Below, one piece after another: positions 7,153-16,493 of a stretch of 44,422 bases of DNA (position 1 is the stretch's first letter; each line of letters begins with the position of its first letter). Position numbers and translations under genes: made by a program. The stretch covers positions 19,611 to 64,032 of the forward strand of contig DKZT01000047.1 of NCBI GenBank assembly GCA_002493755.1, written 5' to 3'. The notes beneath the pieces were generated by a model. The model saw only the letters and a list, made by a program, of their open reading frames with translations, was not told where the DNA came from and made no database searches. Source of the DNA: Ruminococcaceae bacterium UBA7067. Its GTDB lineage: Bacteria; Bacillota; Clostridia; Oscillospirales; Acutalibacteraceae.

Positions 7153-10100
7153 TCACAGCTTCATATTCTTGACAACAACATTCTTGTCGCCTATTCTGCG
7201 CTTAAGCTCGTTTTCAAGAACAGGGTTTAAATCAACCCACATATTCATCGGCGCTTTGACATAACGCTTTTCATCGGACAGATACAGCACAAGCGGTGTT
7301 CTGCCGTCAAAAACGTCAATCAGTAGCTTTGCTTCCCTGTATTCCTCGCTTTGCAGGCTTGGCACTCTCAGACACAGGCAGGTAACTCCGCTTTGCCGGT
7401 CGTTATTCGGCGCAGGATTATTCCGTGCGGTGTTTCGATATTCCCTGTTATACTGCTGTGCGCTCTGCTTTGCAATTTCTTCTATATGCTCCTTGTCGGG
7501 CGCAATTTTTATTGAATTGCAAAGTATCTTCGGCTCCTCGTCCTCACGGACTGACACCGTTCCCTGAACATCAACAATATTGCCCTCTAAGATTGCGCTG
7601 CCGCCCTCTCGCATTGGCTGAGGGAACACGACAAGCTCCAGCGAGCCTGTCATATCCTCGACTGTCACAAAAGCCATCATATCGTTATTCTTTGTTGATT
7701 TTATCTTGACAGCAGTTATTATTGCAATAAGCCTTACTCGCTGACCGTCCTTGTATTCACGGCTTCCCTGCTCCGGCTGTTCGATTATTCTGCCTATTTG
7801 GTCAACACGCATCATTCTTAAAAACGGAGCATATTCAGACAGAGGGTGACCGCTTAAGTACATTCCCGTTGTTTCCTTCTCCATAGCAAGCTTGTCATTA
7901 TTGCCGAAGTCGGGCATACGGGCAAGGTTTATACTGCTCTCGCTTACCTCATCGTCAAAAAAGCTCAGCTGTCCTGCGGCGCTGTGCTTTCTCTCCCAGT
8001 CAAGACTGTCCATAACGAGCGAGGAATTTACAAGCATTTCACGGCGGTTTAAATCCAAGCCGTCAAGCGCACCGCTTTTCACTAAGCTTTCAAGCGCACG
8101 GCTGTTTAAACCTCTGCCGTTCAAGCGTTTGCAGAAGTTGTAATAACCCGTAAACGGTCCGCCGTATTCACGCTCGTTTATTATGGCTTCAATCACGTTT
8201 CTGCCGAGGTTTTTAATCGCAAGCAAGCCGAAGCGTATGTCATCGCCCGACACTGTAAAGCCGACATTGCTGATATTCACATTCGGCGGCAGAACCTTAA
8301 TCCCAAGCCTTGCACATTCTGCGGTATATATAGCCAGCTTGTTCGGGTTATCAAGCACGCTGGTGAGCAGAGCCGCCATATACTCCTTTGGATAGTGGCA
8401 CTTCATCCACGCCGTTTTATACGCTACGTTGGCATATGCCGCCGCGTGGGATTTATTGAATGCATAGGACGCAAAGCTCTCCATCTCCTTGAGTATAGAA
8501 ACGGCTGTTTCTCTGTCAACTCCCCTGCGCAGACAGCCCTCAACCTCAATTTTGCCGTCCTCGCCGACAAGACCGTTTAAGAAGATTTCCTGCTCACGCT
8601 CCATAACATCCTTTTTCTTTTTCGACATCGCACGGCGCACAATATCCGCTCTGCCGAGACTGTAGCCTGCAAGCGTTCTGAAAATCTGCATTACCTGCTC
8701 CTGATATACTATACAGCCGTAGGTAACATCGAGAATACTCTTAAGAAGCGGATGCTTGTAGGTTATTTTATCGGGGTGATGCCTGTTTTCGATATATCTC
8801 GGAATAGAGTCCATCGGACCCGGACGGTAAAGCGAAATAACGGCGATAAGATCCTCGACAGAGCTTGGCTTCAGCTGTGCAAGCACGCTTTTCATTCCGG
8901 GAGATTCAAACTGGAACACGCCGTCCGACTGACCCTTTGACAGCATTTCAAATACCGACTTATCGTCCTCCCGAATATCCTTTTCGCTGTAACTCGGATT
9001 GACCTTAAGTATCATATTTTCTGCGTCCTTTAAAACGGTCAGGTTACGAAGCCCCAGAAAGTCCATTTTCAGCAATCCAAGCTCCTCAAGCGTTGTCATT
9101 GTGTACTGTGTGACAACCGCCTCGTTATTCTTTGCAAGCGGAACATAGGTGCTTACGGGATCTCTTGTGATAACAACGCCTGCGGCGTGGGTCGTGGCGT
9201 TTCTCGGCATACCCTCAAGGCTCATTGCGGTGTCGATAAGCGTTCTTACCTGTTCCTCGTTTTTGTATCTTTCCTCCAGCTCCTTTGAAAGCGTAAGAGC
9301 CTTTTTAATTGTCATTCCAAGCTCGTTCGGAACAAGCTTTGCCACTGCGTCCACTGCGCCGTAGGGCATTGCAAGCGCACGTCCTACATCACGTATTGCT
9401 CCTCTCGCCGCCATTGTGCCGAATGCTATAATCTGCGCCACGTGGTCTGTGCCGTATTTCCTGATAACATAGTCGATTACCTCCTGCCGCCTGTCCTTGC
9501 AGAAGTCAACGTCAAAGTCGGGCATACTGACTCGCTCCGGATTTAAGAAGCGCTCAAAAATAAGATTATATTTTATCGGATCAATACCCGTAATGCCGAT
9601 GCAGTACGCCGCAAGGCTTCCTGCTCCCGAGCCTCTGCCCGGTCCTACCGGAATATCCTGCGATTTTGCGTAGTTTATAAAATCGGCTACAATCAGGAAG
9701 TAATCGGTATAACCCATTTCTTTTATTATGGATAGCTCGTAATCAAGCCTGCTTTTAAGCTCCGCTGACGGATTATCGCCGTAGTTGCGGTGAAGTCCCT
9801 CAATGCATTTATTTTTGAAATATTCAAAATGATCCTGATTGTTCGGCACCTCAAAATGCGGAAGCTTCGTCTTGCCGAACTCAAATTCAACGTTGCACCG
9901 CCTTGCAATTTCAACCGTGTTGTCATACGCCTCGGGATATGCCCTGAAAAGCGAGCGCATCTCCTCCTCGGATTTAAAATAGAATTCATCGGTTGTGAAT
10001 TCCATTTTATCGGGGTCGTTTATCGTGTGGTTTGTCTGTATGCACAAAAGAATCTGGTGCAGGTAGCTGTCCTCTTTTTTTATATAGTGGCAGTCATTAG

Positions 10101-10707
10101 TCACAATGAGCGGTATGCCGGTTGACGCAGCTATTTTCTGTATCTGAATCGCAACGTGCCGCTCCTCGTCTATGCCGTGATTCTGCATTTCAAGATAGAA
10201 GTTGCCCTGACCGAAAAGCTTGTTGTAGTAAAGAGCCTTTTCCTTTGCGGCATTTATATTTCCCCGGCTGATAAGACGCGGTATTTCTCCTGCAAGACAG
10301 GCTGAAAGACAGATAAGACCCTCGTGGTGCTTTTCAAGCAAGCCGTCGTCAATTCTCGGCTTGTTGTAAAAGCCCTCCGTCCACGCCTGCGACAGAATCT
10401 GAGCCAAATTTTTGTAGCCGGTGTTGTTTTCGCACAGCAAAACCATATGGTAATTTGCGCGGTCAGGCTCGCCGTTTTTGTCAAAGCGGCTGTTCGGCGC
10501 AACATAAACCTCACAGCCGATAATCGGCTTTATTCCGTTTTTCTTTGCTATTTTATAAAAATCAACAGCACTATACATACAGCCGTGGTCGGTAACGGCG
10601 ACCGCCTCCATACCCATTTCCTTAGCCGTTTTCACAAGGCTTTCAAGGCGGCACGCTCCGTCAAGCAGGCTGTATTCGCTGTGGTTATGCAAATGAACAA
10701 AAGCCAT
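7153..10707 (-). CDS. dnaE: DNA polymerase III alpha subunit, DnaE type
   Basis: Replicative C-family DNA polymerase; in PolC-containing Firmicutes DnaE extends primers before handing over to PolC. The 1184-residue length fits DnaE1. The PHP domain starts at residue 5 (HLHNHSEYSLLDG; VTDHG at 38-42). The palm acidic cluster is PDFDVDF (D397, D399, D401). An internal sliding-clamp motif QLSFFDD is seen near 935, and an OB fold with VRLIAIITAVK and VEDMTGSLELVVFP near 1000-1040. AGGAGT precedes the ATG. It starts 9 bases after whiA. PolC is encoded in the same window at 36513. Confidence 0.97.
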   Translation of the reverse strand: MAFVHLHNHSEYSLLDGACRLESLVKTAKEMGMEAVAVTDHGCMYSAVDFYKIAKKNGIKPIIGCEVYVAPNSRFDKNGEPDRANYHMVLLCENNTGYKNLAQILSQAWTEGFYNKPRIDDGLLEKHHEGLICLSACLAGEIPRLISRGNINAAKEKALYYNKLFGQGNFYLEMQNHGIDEERHVAIQIQKIAASTGIPLIVTNDCHYIKKEDSYLHQILLCIQTNHTINDPDKMEFTTDEFYFKSEEEMRSLFRAYPEAYDNTVEIARRCNVEFEFGKTKLPHFEVPNNQDHFEYFKNKCIEGLHRNYGDNPSAELKSRLDYELSIIKEMGYTDYFLIVADFINYAKSQDIPVGPGRGSGAGSLAAYCIGITGIDPIKYNLIFERFLNPERVSMPDFDVDFCKDRRQEVIDYVIRKYGTDHVAQIIAFGTMAARGAIRDVGRALAMPYGAVDAVAKLVPNELGMTIKKALTLSKELEERYKNEEQVRTLIDTAMSLEGMPRNATTHAAGVVITRDPVSTYVPLAKNNEAVVTQYTMTTLEELGLLKMDFLGLRNLTVLKDAENMILKVNPSYSEKDIREDDKSVFEMLSKGQSDGVFQFESPGMKSVLAQLKPSSVEDLIAVISLYRPGPMDSIPRYIENRHHPDKITYKHPLLKSILDVTYGCIVYQEQVMQIFRTLAGYSLGRADIVRRAMSKKKKDVMEREQEIFLNGLVGEDGKIEVEGCLRRGVDRETAVSILKEMESFASYAFNKSHAAAYANVAYKTAWMKCHYPKEYMAALLTSVLDNPNKLAIYTAECARLGIKVLPPNVNISNVGFTVSGDDIRFGLLAIKNLGRNVIEAIINEREYGGPFTGYYNFCKRLNGRGLNSRALESLVKSGALDGLDLNRREMLVNSSLVMDSLDWERKHSAAGQLSFFDDEVSESSINLARMPDFGNNDKLAMEKETTGMYLSGHPLSEYAPFLRMMRVDQIGRIIEQPEQGSREYKDGQRVRLIAIITAVKIKSTKNNDMMAFVTVEDMTGSLELVVFPQPMREGGSAILEGNIVDVQGTVSVREDEEPKILCNSIKIAPDKEHIEEIAKQSAQQYNREYRNTARNNPAPNNDRQSGVTCLCLRVPSLQSEEYREAKLLIDVFDGRTPLVLYLSDEKRYVKAPMNMWVDLNPVLENELKRRIGDKNVVVKNMKL

Positions 10708-10716
10708 AATCTACTC

Positions 10717-11634
10717 CTATATATTTTCAGCTATCTCTAAAATCCGCTTCATTCTGTGGTTTGCACCGCTTCGGCTTATCGGCGGCAGCAGCATTTCACC
10801 AAGATCACGCAGGGAATGCTCGGGGTTTTCAAGCCTTAACTGTGCTATGCTCTTCAAATCATCGGGCAGGCTGTCAAGTCCTCTCAGCCTCTTTATCTTC
10901 TCAATCGCTTCAAGCTGGACTGCGCTCGCCTTTGCGGTTTTATTGATGTTAGCCATCTCGGAATTCATCTTCCTGTTCACATCGTTTCTGATGCTTTTAA
11001 GAATCTTCTCCTGCATAAGGCTCATTGACGCTATCGGCGCACCGATAAACGCAAGCAAATCGGCTATTTCCTCGCTGTCCTTTATGTAAGCCACGAACGC
11101 ACCCTTGCGTACAAGCCTGCGCGGCTCCTTGCCCCGTGAGGAAATCTCCGAGATAACGCGGCACAAATCGCTGCACAGATTGTTATACGTCACAGAAAAT
11201 TCAAGGTGATAGTCACGCTTCGGATCCGATACACTGCCGCAGCACAAAAACACACCGCGCAAAAATGCCGAAACCGAGGCTTCGTCCTCGATATTCGCCC
11301 TGTTTATTCTCAGGCTTATGCTCTGTCTTGAGTGACCCAGCTCAGAGAAGATTCTCTCGCAGTCGCTGCTCAACGGCACGCTCAGAGTAAAAAGCCGCTG
11401 CCCGTCCTTTTTGCCCGTAAGCGCGGTCTTTTTCTCGGTTATTGCGCTGAATTCAATCGCCATCAAGTCCATAAAACGGGCGGCGGTATACGGGTTTTCT
11501 GTATTAAAAACAATTTTGTCGTGTGAAAAAATCTTTGCAAAAAGCAAAAAGCCGTAGCACTCCGCACGCATCGAAACAGCGTTTTGGTTGACGAAGCTGC
11601 ACAGCTCTTTTTTTGTTTCAAACGAAAATGACAT
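10717..11634 (-). CDS. whiA: DNA-binding protein WhiA
   Basis: Conserved Gram-positive DNA-binding protein with a degenerate LAGLIDADG-like N-terminal half and a C-terminal helix-turn-helix; linked to cell division and chromosome functions in Firmicutes and to sporulation in Streptomyces. I chose ATG 11634 (MSFSFETKKELCSF, 305 residues), which has AAGGAACT nine bases upstream; an open frame extends further upstream into rapZ, but it lacks a site. The C-terminal signature LKSIAQLRLENPEHSLRDLGEMLLPPISRSGANHRMKR (residues 262-299 approx.) is diagnostic. The usual order is rapZ-yvcK-whiA; here yvcK is absent. Confidence 0.95.
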   Translation of the reverse strand: MSFSFETKKELCSFVNQNAVSMRAECYGFLLFAKIFSHDKIVFNTENPYTAARFMDLMAIEFSAITEKKTALTGKKDGQRLFTLSVPLSSDCERIFSELGHSRQSISLRINRANIEDEASVSAFLRGVFLCCGSVSDPKRDYHLEFSVTYNNLCSDLCRVISEISSRGKEPRRLVRKGAFVAYIKDSEEIADLLAFIGAPIASMSLMQEKILKSIRNDVNRKMNSEMANINKTAKASAVQLEAIEKIKRLRGLDSLPDDLKSIAQLRLENPEHSLRDLGEMLLPPISRSGANHRMKRILEIAENI

Positions 11635-11647
11635 ATTATCAGTTCCT

Positions 11648-12511
11648 TTATGCTTTTCGTATATCTCTGTGGTGTAAAGATGACGGCTGTCCGATTTCAA
11701 GCAGGTGATCATACATCTTTCCTGCAAGCGTCACCGAACGGTGCTTGCCGCCCGTACAGCCGAATGCAATAATAAGCTGGCTTTTGCCCTCCTTGACATA
11801 AAGCGGCAGGGCATAGTCAATATACTCTTCTATTTTTTCATAAAGCTTGTTCGTCTGCTCCCATTTGAGAACATAGTCGCGCACTTCCTTATCTAAACCC
11901 GTTTTATACTTAAGCTCTTCGATATAAAACGGATTCGGCAGACAGCGCACGTCAAAAACGAGGTCAGCCTCCATAGGCAGTCCGTATTTAAACCCGAACG
12001 ACATACAGGTAACGGTAAAGCCCAATCGGCTGTCGCCTAAGAAAAGCGTTGTCACACGCTCCTTAAGCTGTGCGGCTGATAAATTTGTGGTGTCGATTAC
12101 AAAATCTGCGCTCTCCTTTATCGGCTCAAGCAGTGAGGCTTCAAGCTTTACTGCGGCGGCAGTAGTTGCCGCTCCCCTGCCCGTCAGAGGGTGCTTGCGG
12201 CGCGTTGATTTATAGCGCGTCAGAAGCACGTTTTCAGCCGCGTCAAGAAACAGCACCTTGAAGTATTTTTTATCGTTTTTAAGCTTCGTCAGACTGTCGT
12301 TATACAGCAGGTAATCCTCACGGCTTCTGATATTTGTAACAAGGGCGACGCGCTGCATTTTTTCATCGTTTGAATTACTGCACAAATCATAAAAGGTTGT
12401 AATAAGAGCCGAGGGCAAATTATCAACGCAGTAAAAGCCTATATCCTCAAGCGAATGCATCGCAACCGTTTTTCCTGCGCCCGAAATACCAGAAATAATC
12501 AAAAATTCCAT
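11648..12511 (-). CDS. rapZ: RapZ/YvcJ-family nucleotide-binding protein
   Basis: P-loop protein of the RapZ (YvcJ) family. In Escherichia coli RapZ guides RNase E to the GlmZ small RNA and senses amino-sugar levels; in Firmicutes the role is less clear. I chose ATG 12511 (MEFLIISGISGAGKT, 287 residues); a GTG 24 bases upstream would put the purine-rich AAAGGGG inside the gene. Walker A GISGAGKT is at 8-15. The C-terminal domain holds FGCTGGKHRSV near 240, a signature of the family. It lies between murB (41 bases) and whiA (13 bases). Confidence 0.94.
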   Translation of the reverse strand: MEFLIISGISGAGKTVAMHSLEDIGFYCVDNLPSALITTFYDLCSNSNDEKMQRVALVTNIRSREDYLLYNDSLTKLKNDKKYFKVLFLDAAENVLLTRYKSTRRKHPLTGRGAATTAAAVKLEASLLEPIKESADFVIDTTNLSAAQLKERVTTLFLGDSRLGFTVTCMSFGFKYGLPMEADLVFDVRCLPNPFYIEELKYKTGLDKEVRDYVLKWEQTNKLYEKIEEYIDYALPLYVKEGKSQLIIAFGCTGGKHRSVTLAGKMYDHLLEIGQPSSLHHRDIRKA

Positions 12512-12552
12512 TATTCTGCCACAAACCCCTTTCACAATCCGAAATAACTATG

Positions 12553-13467
12553 TTATAAAATTCCGACAGGCTTGACCTCACATTCAAGCTCCACGCCGAA
12601 TTTATCGTTTACGGTTTTCTTAATATGTTCAATAAGTGACAGCACATCGCCGCACCTTGCGCCGCCGGTATTTATTATAAAGCCTGCGTGCTTCGGACTT
12701 ACCATAGCTCCGCCCACGGCGGCACCCTTAAGTCCGCTGTCCTGTATAAGCGCACCTGCAAAATAACCCTCAGGGCGTTTAAAAACACTGCCTGCGCTCG
12801 GATATTCAAGCGGCTGCTTATCCTTGCGCCTTTGCATATAATCGTCCATTCTGCGGTTTATCTCAGCCTTTGAATCCTTATGAAGCCTTACCGAAATGCC
12901 GGTTATTATGCTGCCGTTTTCAGCGTATGCGCTGTGACGGTACGAAAGCTTTAATTCATCTCCCGAAAGAGTGCCGAACTCGCCGCTTTTTGTCACGTGA
13001 TTACAGCTTATCAGGACATCCTTCATCTCGCCGCCGTAAGCGCCTGCGTTCATATACGCCGCTCCGCCTGCGCTGCCCGGTATGCCCCAGGCAAATTCAA
13101 GACCGGAAAGTCCGTTGTCAAGCGCAAACCGGCAAAGCCTTGCAAGGCTTACGCCTGCCCCGCAATAAACGGTATCGTCCTCGACAAGCGTTATCTGCTT
13201 GAAGTCGCCCTCAAGCTTTATTACAACGCCCTCAATTCCCTTGTCGGAAACAAGCAGGTTTGAACCTTTGCCGAGCAGGAAAACAGGAATCTGCTCCTTA
13301 TCGCACAGCTTAAGTATTGCCTTAAGCGCAGAAATATTCGGCACTGAAACAAGCAGCTGCGCCGCTCCGCCTATTTTAAAGGTGGTGTAGCGGCTCATCG
13401 GCTCATTTTCCTTTACTTCGCAGCCCTTATCAATTGCAAGCTGCTTTATATTTTCAATATTTACCAT
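12553..13467 (-). CDS. murB: UDP-N-acetylenolpyruvoylglucosamine reductase
   Basis: FAD enzyme that reduces UDP-GlcNAc enolpyruvate to UDP-MurNAc with NADPH, the second committed step of peptidoglycan synthesis. The 304 residues fit type II MurB of Gram-positives. Visible are TTFKIGGAA (FAD binding), LGKGSNLLVSD, WGIPGSAGGAAYMNAGAYG, and YPSAGSVFKRP with the catalytic serine, then PKHAGFIINTGGA. Nine bases separate it from the PHP gene upstream. The hprK-PHP-murB-rapZ order is a known Clostridia arrangement. Confidence 0.96.
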   Translation of the reverse strand: MVNIENIKQLAIDKGCEVKENEPMSRYTTFKIGGAAQLLVSVPNISALKAILKLCDKEQIPVFLLGKGSNLLVSDKGIEGVVIKLEGDFKQITLVEDDTVYCGAGVSLARLCRFALDNGLSGLEFAWGIPGSAGGAAYMNAGAYGGEMKDVLISCNHVTKSGEFGTLSGDELKLSYRHSAYAENGSIITGISVRLHKDSKAEINRRMDDYMQRRKDKQPLEYPSAGSVFKRPEGYFAGALIQDSGLKGAAVGGAMVSPKHAGFIINTGGARCGDVLSLIEHIKKTVNDKFGVELECEVKPVGIL

Positions 13468-13476
13468 ATACTACTC

Positions 13477-14199
13477 CTATTCGAGCGAAATGCCGTTTTG
13501 CCTGAGATACTCCTTAAAGCGGCTTTCGTCGGAATTTATAATAAGCTCCTGCGGAAAATCAATTTCACGCAGCATTTCAAAGGCGCTGGAGCAATGCCCT
13601 ACCCTTGAAGAAAAATGTGCGTCCGAATTTACCACAATATATGCGCCGTGCTTTTTGCATACCTTTGCTATTTCAACGCAATTTTCACACGACTGCTTGC
13701 GGGAATAAAACGTGTTGTCGTTTATCTCAATAAGCTTGCCGTTTCGCGCAAGCTCGGGAATTACCTTTTCATAGTCGTATTTGAATTTCGGCGTACCCGA
13801 ATGACCTATCACCTTGACATACGGATTTTTTGCGAGATTCAGATAAGCGTTTGTTGTCTTTTCAACGCTTGCCTTACCCTTGCACAGTCCGTAATGAATT
13901 GACGCAATCACCCATTCAAGGTCTTTAAGCACCTCGTCCTTCATATCAAGCGTGCCGTCAAAATCCATCACATTAGCTTCAACGCCCTTAAGCACACGAA
14001 CACCGTTAAAGGTGGACGGAATTGTGCCCAGACATTCAAAATACCACTTTCCGGGCGAGCCGGGCATAGCATAGCCGTGGTCGGTAAGAGCTATTGCATA
14101 AAGTCCTTTTTCAGCCGCGGCGGCTATCATCTCCTGAGCAGTGCTAAACGCGTGGGTTGAGGCGATTGTATGGGTGTGGGTATCCGCAATTATTTTCAT
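13477..14199 (-). CDS. PHP-domain phosphoesterase, YcdX-like
   Basis: Metal-dependent phosphoesterase with the PHP fold. Metal ligands are visible in DTHTH (H8, H10), LTDHG near 38, SIHYG near 120, IGHSG near 149 and VVNSDAHF near 193, a complete trinuclear set. Length 240 residues as in the YcdX group. The natural substrate is unknown. Histidinol-phosphatase HisJ is a related PHP enzyme and the window has a his operon, but HisJ is longer and this protein sits in the hprK-murB cluster, where Clostridia normally have a YcdX-like gene, so I do not call it HisJ. Confidence 0.88.
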   Translation of the reverse strand: MKIIADTHTHTIASTHAFSTAQEMIAAAAEKGLYAIALTDHGYAMPGSPGKWYFECLGTIPSTFNGVRVLKGVEANVMDFDGTLDMKDEVLKDLEWVIASIHYGLCKGKASVEKTTNAYLNLAKNPYVKVIGHSGTPKFKYDYEKVIPELARNGKLIEINDNTFYSRKQSCENCVEIAKVCKKHGAYIVVNSDAHFSSRVGHCSSAFEMLREIDFPQELIINSDESRFKEYLRQNGISLE

Positions 14200-14203
14200 T
14201 TTA

Positions 14204-15169
14204 TCACAACCAGTTTATATTAGTCTTGCCGCTGTTTTCGTCTGTTTCAACCTCCATACCGAGGCTTTGCAGAAGCTCCTGCGCGGCGTTGTAGCCCATC
14301 TTCTTCTGTCTGTTATTCATAGCGGCAACCTCAATGATAACCGCCGTGTTACGACCCGGCTTTATCGGAATTGTCAGAACAGGTACTTCAATGCCGAGAA
14401 TCTCGGTATATTCGTTGTCAATGCCCATTCTGTCATACACCTTTGTGCTGTCCCACGCCTCCATATTGATAACTATGTCGATCTTCTCGGTAAGCTTAAC
14501 GGCACCCATACCGAAGATACGGCGGGCATTGATTATGCCTACGCCGCGAAGCTCGATAAAGTGGCGAATATTCTCGGGCGATGAACCGACAAGCGACTTG
14601 CTCGACACTCGTCTTATTTCAACCGCGTCATCGGCTATAAGACGGTGACCTCTTTTGATAAGCTCGATTGCGGTTTCGCTTTTGCCGACGCCGCTGTCGC
14701 CTATAAGAAGTATGCCTTCGCCGTATACTTCAACCAGAACGCCGTGACGGGTTACTCTGGGCGCAAGCTGAACGTTCAGGAACGATATCAAAGCCGCACT
14801 CAGCTCAGAGGTTGAATCGCCCGAACGCAGAACGGGTACACCGTGAGCCTTAGCCGCTTTCATCAGCTCGTCAAACGGCTGGAGATTTCTTGTAACTATA
14901 ATTGCAGGCGGCTTTAGCTTACACAAACGCTCAAGCACATGGAACTTCTGCTCGCTTCCGTATTTGTTTAAAAAGCCCGTTTCGGTGTTGCCGAACAGAA
15001 TAATTCGCTGAGGGTCAAAGAATTCCATAAAACCCGTAAGCTCAAGGCCGGGACGGTTAATATCTCTTGAAGAAATAAGAATTTCCTTTGTGTCGCAGGG
15101 TGTGTACTCGGTGACAAGGGAAAGCTCCTTAATAACCTCGGATAAAGGGACTGTAAAGGTGGGTTCCAT
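14204..15169 (-). CDS. hprK: HPr kinase/phosphorylase
   Basis: Bifunctional enzyme that phosphorylates and dephosphorylates the regulatory serine of HPr (and Crh) in response to glycolytic state, controlling CcpA-dependent carbon repression and sugar uptake. The 321-residue protein has Walker A GDSGVGKS at 157-164, the catalytic His in TRHG (H142), and the HprK signature RGVGIINARRIFGMGAV near 210-227. GGAAG precedes the ATG. First gene of the long minus-strand cluster with promoter 15208-15236. The probable partner in this window is the HPr-like protein at 25467, which retains the target serine. Confidence 0.97.
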   Translation of the reverse strand: MEPTFTVPLSEVIKELSLVTEYTPCDTKEILISSRDINRPGLELTGFMEFFDPQRIILFGNTETGFLNKYGSEQKFHVLERLCKLKPPAIIVTRNLQPFDELMKAAKAHGVPVLRSGDSTSELSAALISFLNVQLAPRVTRHGVLVEVYGEGILLIGDSGVGKSETAIELIKRGHRLIADDAVEIRRVSSKSLVGSSPENIRHFIELRGVGIINARRIFGMGAVKLTEKIDIVINMEAWDSTKVYDRMGIDNEYTEILGIEVPVLTIPIKPGRNTAVIIEVAAMNNRQKKMGYNAAQELLQSLGMEVETDENSGKTNINWL

Positions 15170-15207
15170 TATTATCTTCCTTTCGGCGGAAAAATTTATA
15201 CGTAATT

Positions 15208-15236
15208 ATTATATCGTATCGGTGCAAAAATTTAAA
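15208..15236 (-). promoter_or_regulatory. Probable sigma-A promoter of hprK cluster
   Basis: Minus strand TTTAAA (15231-15236), 17-base spacer, TATAAT (15208-15213), 38 bases before hprK. The -10 box is perfect, the -35 box is weak. Confidence 0.65.
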
Positions 15237-15367
15237 GGGTAAATTCGATAAATTATTGAAATTGTTAATGTCGCTCCTTAATTTGTTTTTAAATAACAAA
15301 ACTCAAGGCAATAATGGTAAAATTAGTGGTGAAGCCGCAAATCAGCTGTAACCTTTTTGCATTTTTT

Positions 15368-15387
15368 CTGTCTATATGTTCAGACAG
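15368..15387 (+). promoter_or_regulatory. Inverted repeat in lipoprotein leader
   Basis: CTGTCT-ATATGTTC-AGACAG is a perfect 6-bp inverted repeat 33 bases before the lipoprotein start. It could be an operator or a small leader hairpin; it has no T-tract. A candidate promoter further upstream (TTGAAA near 15256, 17-base spacer, TAATTT) is weak, so the cassette may use another sigma factor, possibly its own. Confidence 0.35.
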
Positions 15388-15420
15388 GCTTATAAAACAC
15401 TGCCGCAGGAGGTAAAATTT

Positions 15421-15915
15421 ATGAAGAAAAAACTATCCGCATTTTTGGCACTGCTCGTTTCAATCCTTGCACTGATTTCCTCAGTCGGCTGCTCGGGCGA
15501 TAAAACAGACGTTATTCCAAAAGCCGAGGATGTTGCGAGCATTAAGGTTGCAATGTCAACGGATTGTATGTACGCCGATGATTACAGATGGGTTGATAAC
15601 GCTGATATTATTTTAAGCGACTCGCAAACAGAATCAAAGCCAATACTATTTGAAATCAACGATACCAACGCCATCAGCGAAGCCGTTGAAATGAATAAGC
15701 GGCTTGAAAGCCTTGAGAGCCTGCAATGTAATTGTATTCCTTTCAGATATAAATGCGAATACACAATGAAGGACGGAAGCAGGATATATAATGACATTAC
15801 CCGAATTGCAGAAAATCACGAAGAGCTGTTCGGGAACTTTTTAAAAAAGATTAACAAATACGCCGTTGCGGTCTTAACATATACTCGGTTTGACAGTGAC
15901 GAATGGGCAGAATAA
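15421..15915 (+). CDS. Putative lipoprotein of a sigma-factor cassette
   Basis: I do not recognise a family. The start at ATG 15421 (MKKKLSAFLALL) follows AGGAGGT at the ideal distance; an upstream frame opening at 15376 has none. The 164-residue protein begins with a basic stretch, a hydrophobic segment (about 6-21) and a cysteine at C24 in SSVGC, a plausible if imperfect lipobox, so it is probably a surface-anchored lipoprotein. The remainder is soluble and acidic with no recognisable motif. It is followed by a sigma factor after 17 bases and by a membrane protein, suggesting a sensor or output partner of that system. Confidence 0.75.
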   Translation: MKKKLSAFLALLVSILALISSVGCSGDKTDVIPKAEDVASIKVAMSTDCMYADDYRWVDNADIILSDSQTESKPILFEINDTNAISEAVEMNKRLESLESLQCNCIPFRYKCEYTMKDGSRIYNDITRIAENHEELFGNFLKKINKYAVAVLTYTRFDSDEWAE

Positions 15916-15932
15916 AGGGAGGAACTGACTAA

Positions 15933-16493
15933 ATGGAGGATAAGAGCATTGTCGAGCTGTTCTGGGCAAGGTCTGAGGAGGCTATAAGCGAAGCGTCAAG
16001 TAAGTATTCGGCTTACTGCAAAACGGTTGCGTATAATATTCTGCGGAACACATCGGATGCTGAGGAGTGCCTGAACGATACTATGCACAAGGCGTGGAGC
16101 AGTATACCGCCGAGCAAGCCGAAAAACCTTAAGGCATATCTCGGCAAAATAACACGCAACCTTGCGCTGAACCGCATTGAGCAGAGCAACGCACAAAAGC
16201 GAGGAGCAGGACAATATACGCTTGTTTTGTCGGAGCTTGAGGAGTGCATAGCATCAAAAAACAGCACAGAGCAGGAGCTTGACAACTCAATTTTAGGCGA
16301 GGCGATTAACAGCTTTCTTGCAAGCCTGCCGAAGCAGAAGAGAATAATATTCATAAGGCGGTACTGGTATATGGAGCCGATAAGCGATATTGCAAAACGG
16401 CTTAAGATAAGTGAGAGCAAGGTTAAGACAGAGCTTTGCAGAACGCGGCAGAAGCTTAAGGGCTATCTTGAAAAGGAGGAAATATACATATGA
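15933..16493 (+). CDS. RNA polymerase sigma factor, ECF-like
   Basis: Alternative sigma factor of the sigma-70 family with regions 2 and 4 only. Region 2 covers about 24-85 (AYNILRNTSDAEECLNDT, then LKAYLGKITRNLALNRI), and region 4 about 124-175 (LPKQKRIIFIRRYWYMEPI then IAKRLKISESKVKTELCRTR, the helix-turn-helix). Length 186 residues. A strong AGGGAGGA site precedes the ATG. The stop overlaps the start of the next gene by 4 bases, the classic coupling of an ECF sigma factor with its regulator. The regulon is unknown. Confidence 0.93.
   Translation: MEDKSIVELFWARSEEAISEASSKYSAYCKTVAYNILRNTSDAEECLNDTMHKAWSSIPPSKPKNLKAYLGKITRNLALNRIEQSNAQKRGAGQYTLVLSELEECIASKNSTEQELDNSILGEAINSFLASLPKQKRIIFIRRYWYMEPISDIAKRLKISESKVKTELCRTRQKLKGYLEKEEIYI

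Noticed and set aside
11635..11648. Remnant of yvcK between rapZ and whiA
   Set aside because: Only 13 bases separate the genes, too short for any remnant; the gene is simply absent here.
13477..14199. Histidinol-phosphatase HisJ for the his pathway
   Set aside because: Shorter than HisJ and placed in the standard hprK-murB cluster, where a YcdX-like PHP protein is usual.
15241..15420. Riboswitch in the leader of the lipoprotein gene
   Set aside because: The GGTGAAGCCGC stretch recalls riboswitch core fragments, but no complete conserved core (cobalamin, c-di-GMP, SAM or other) could be matched.
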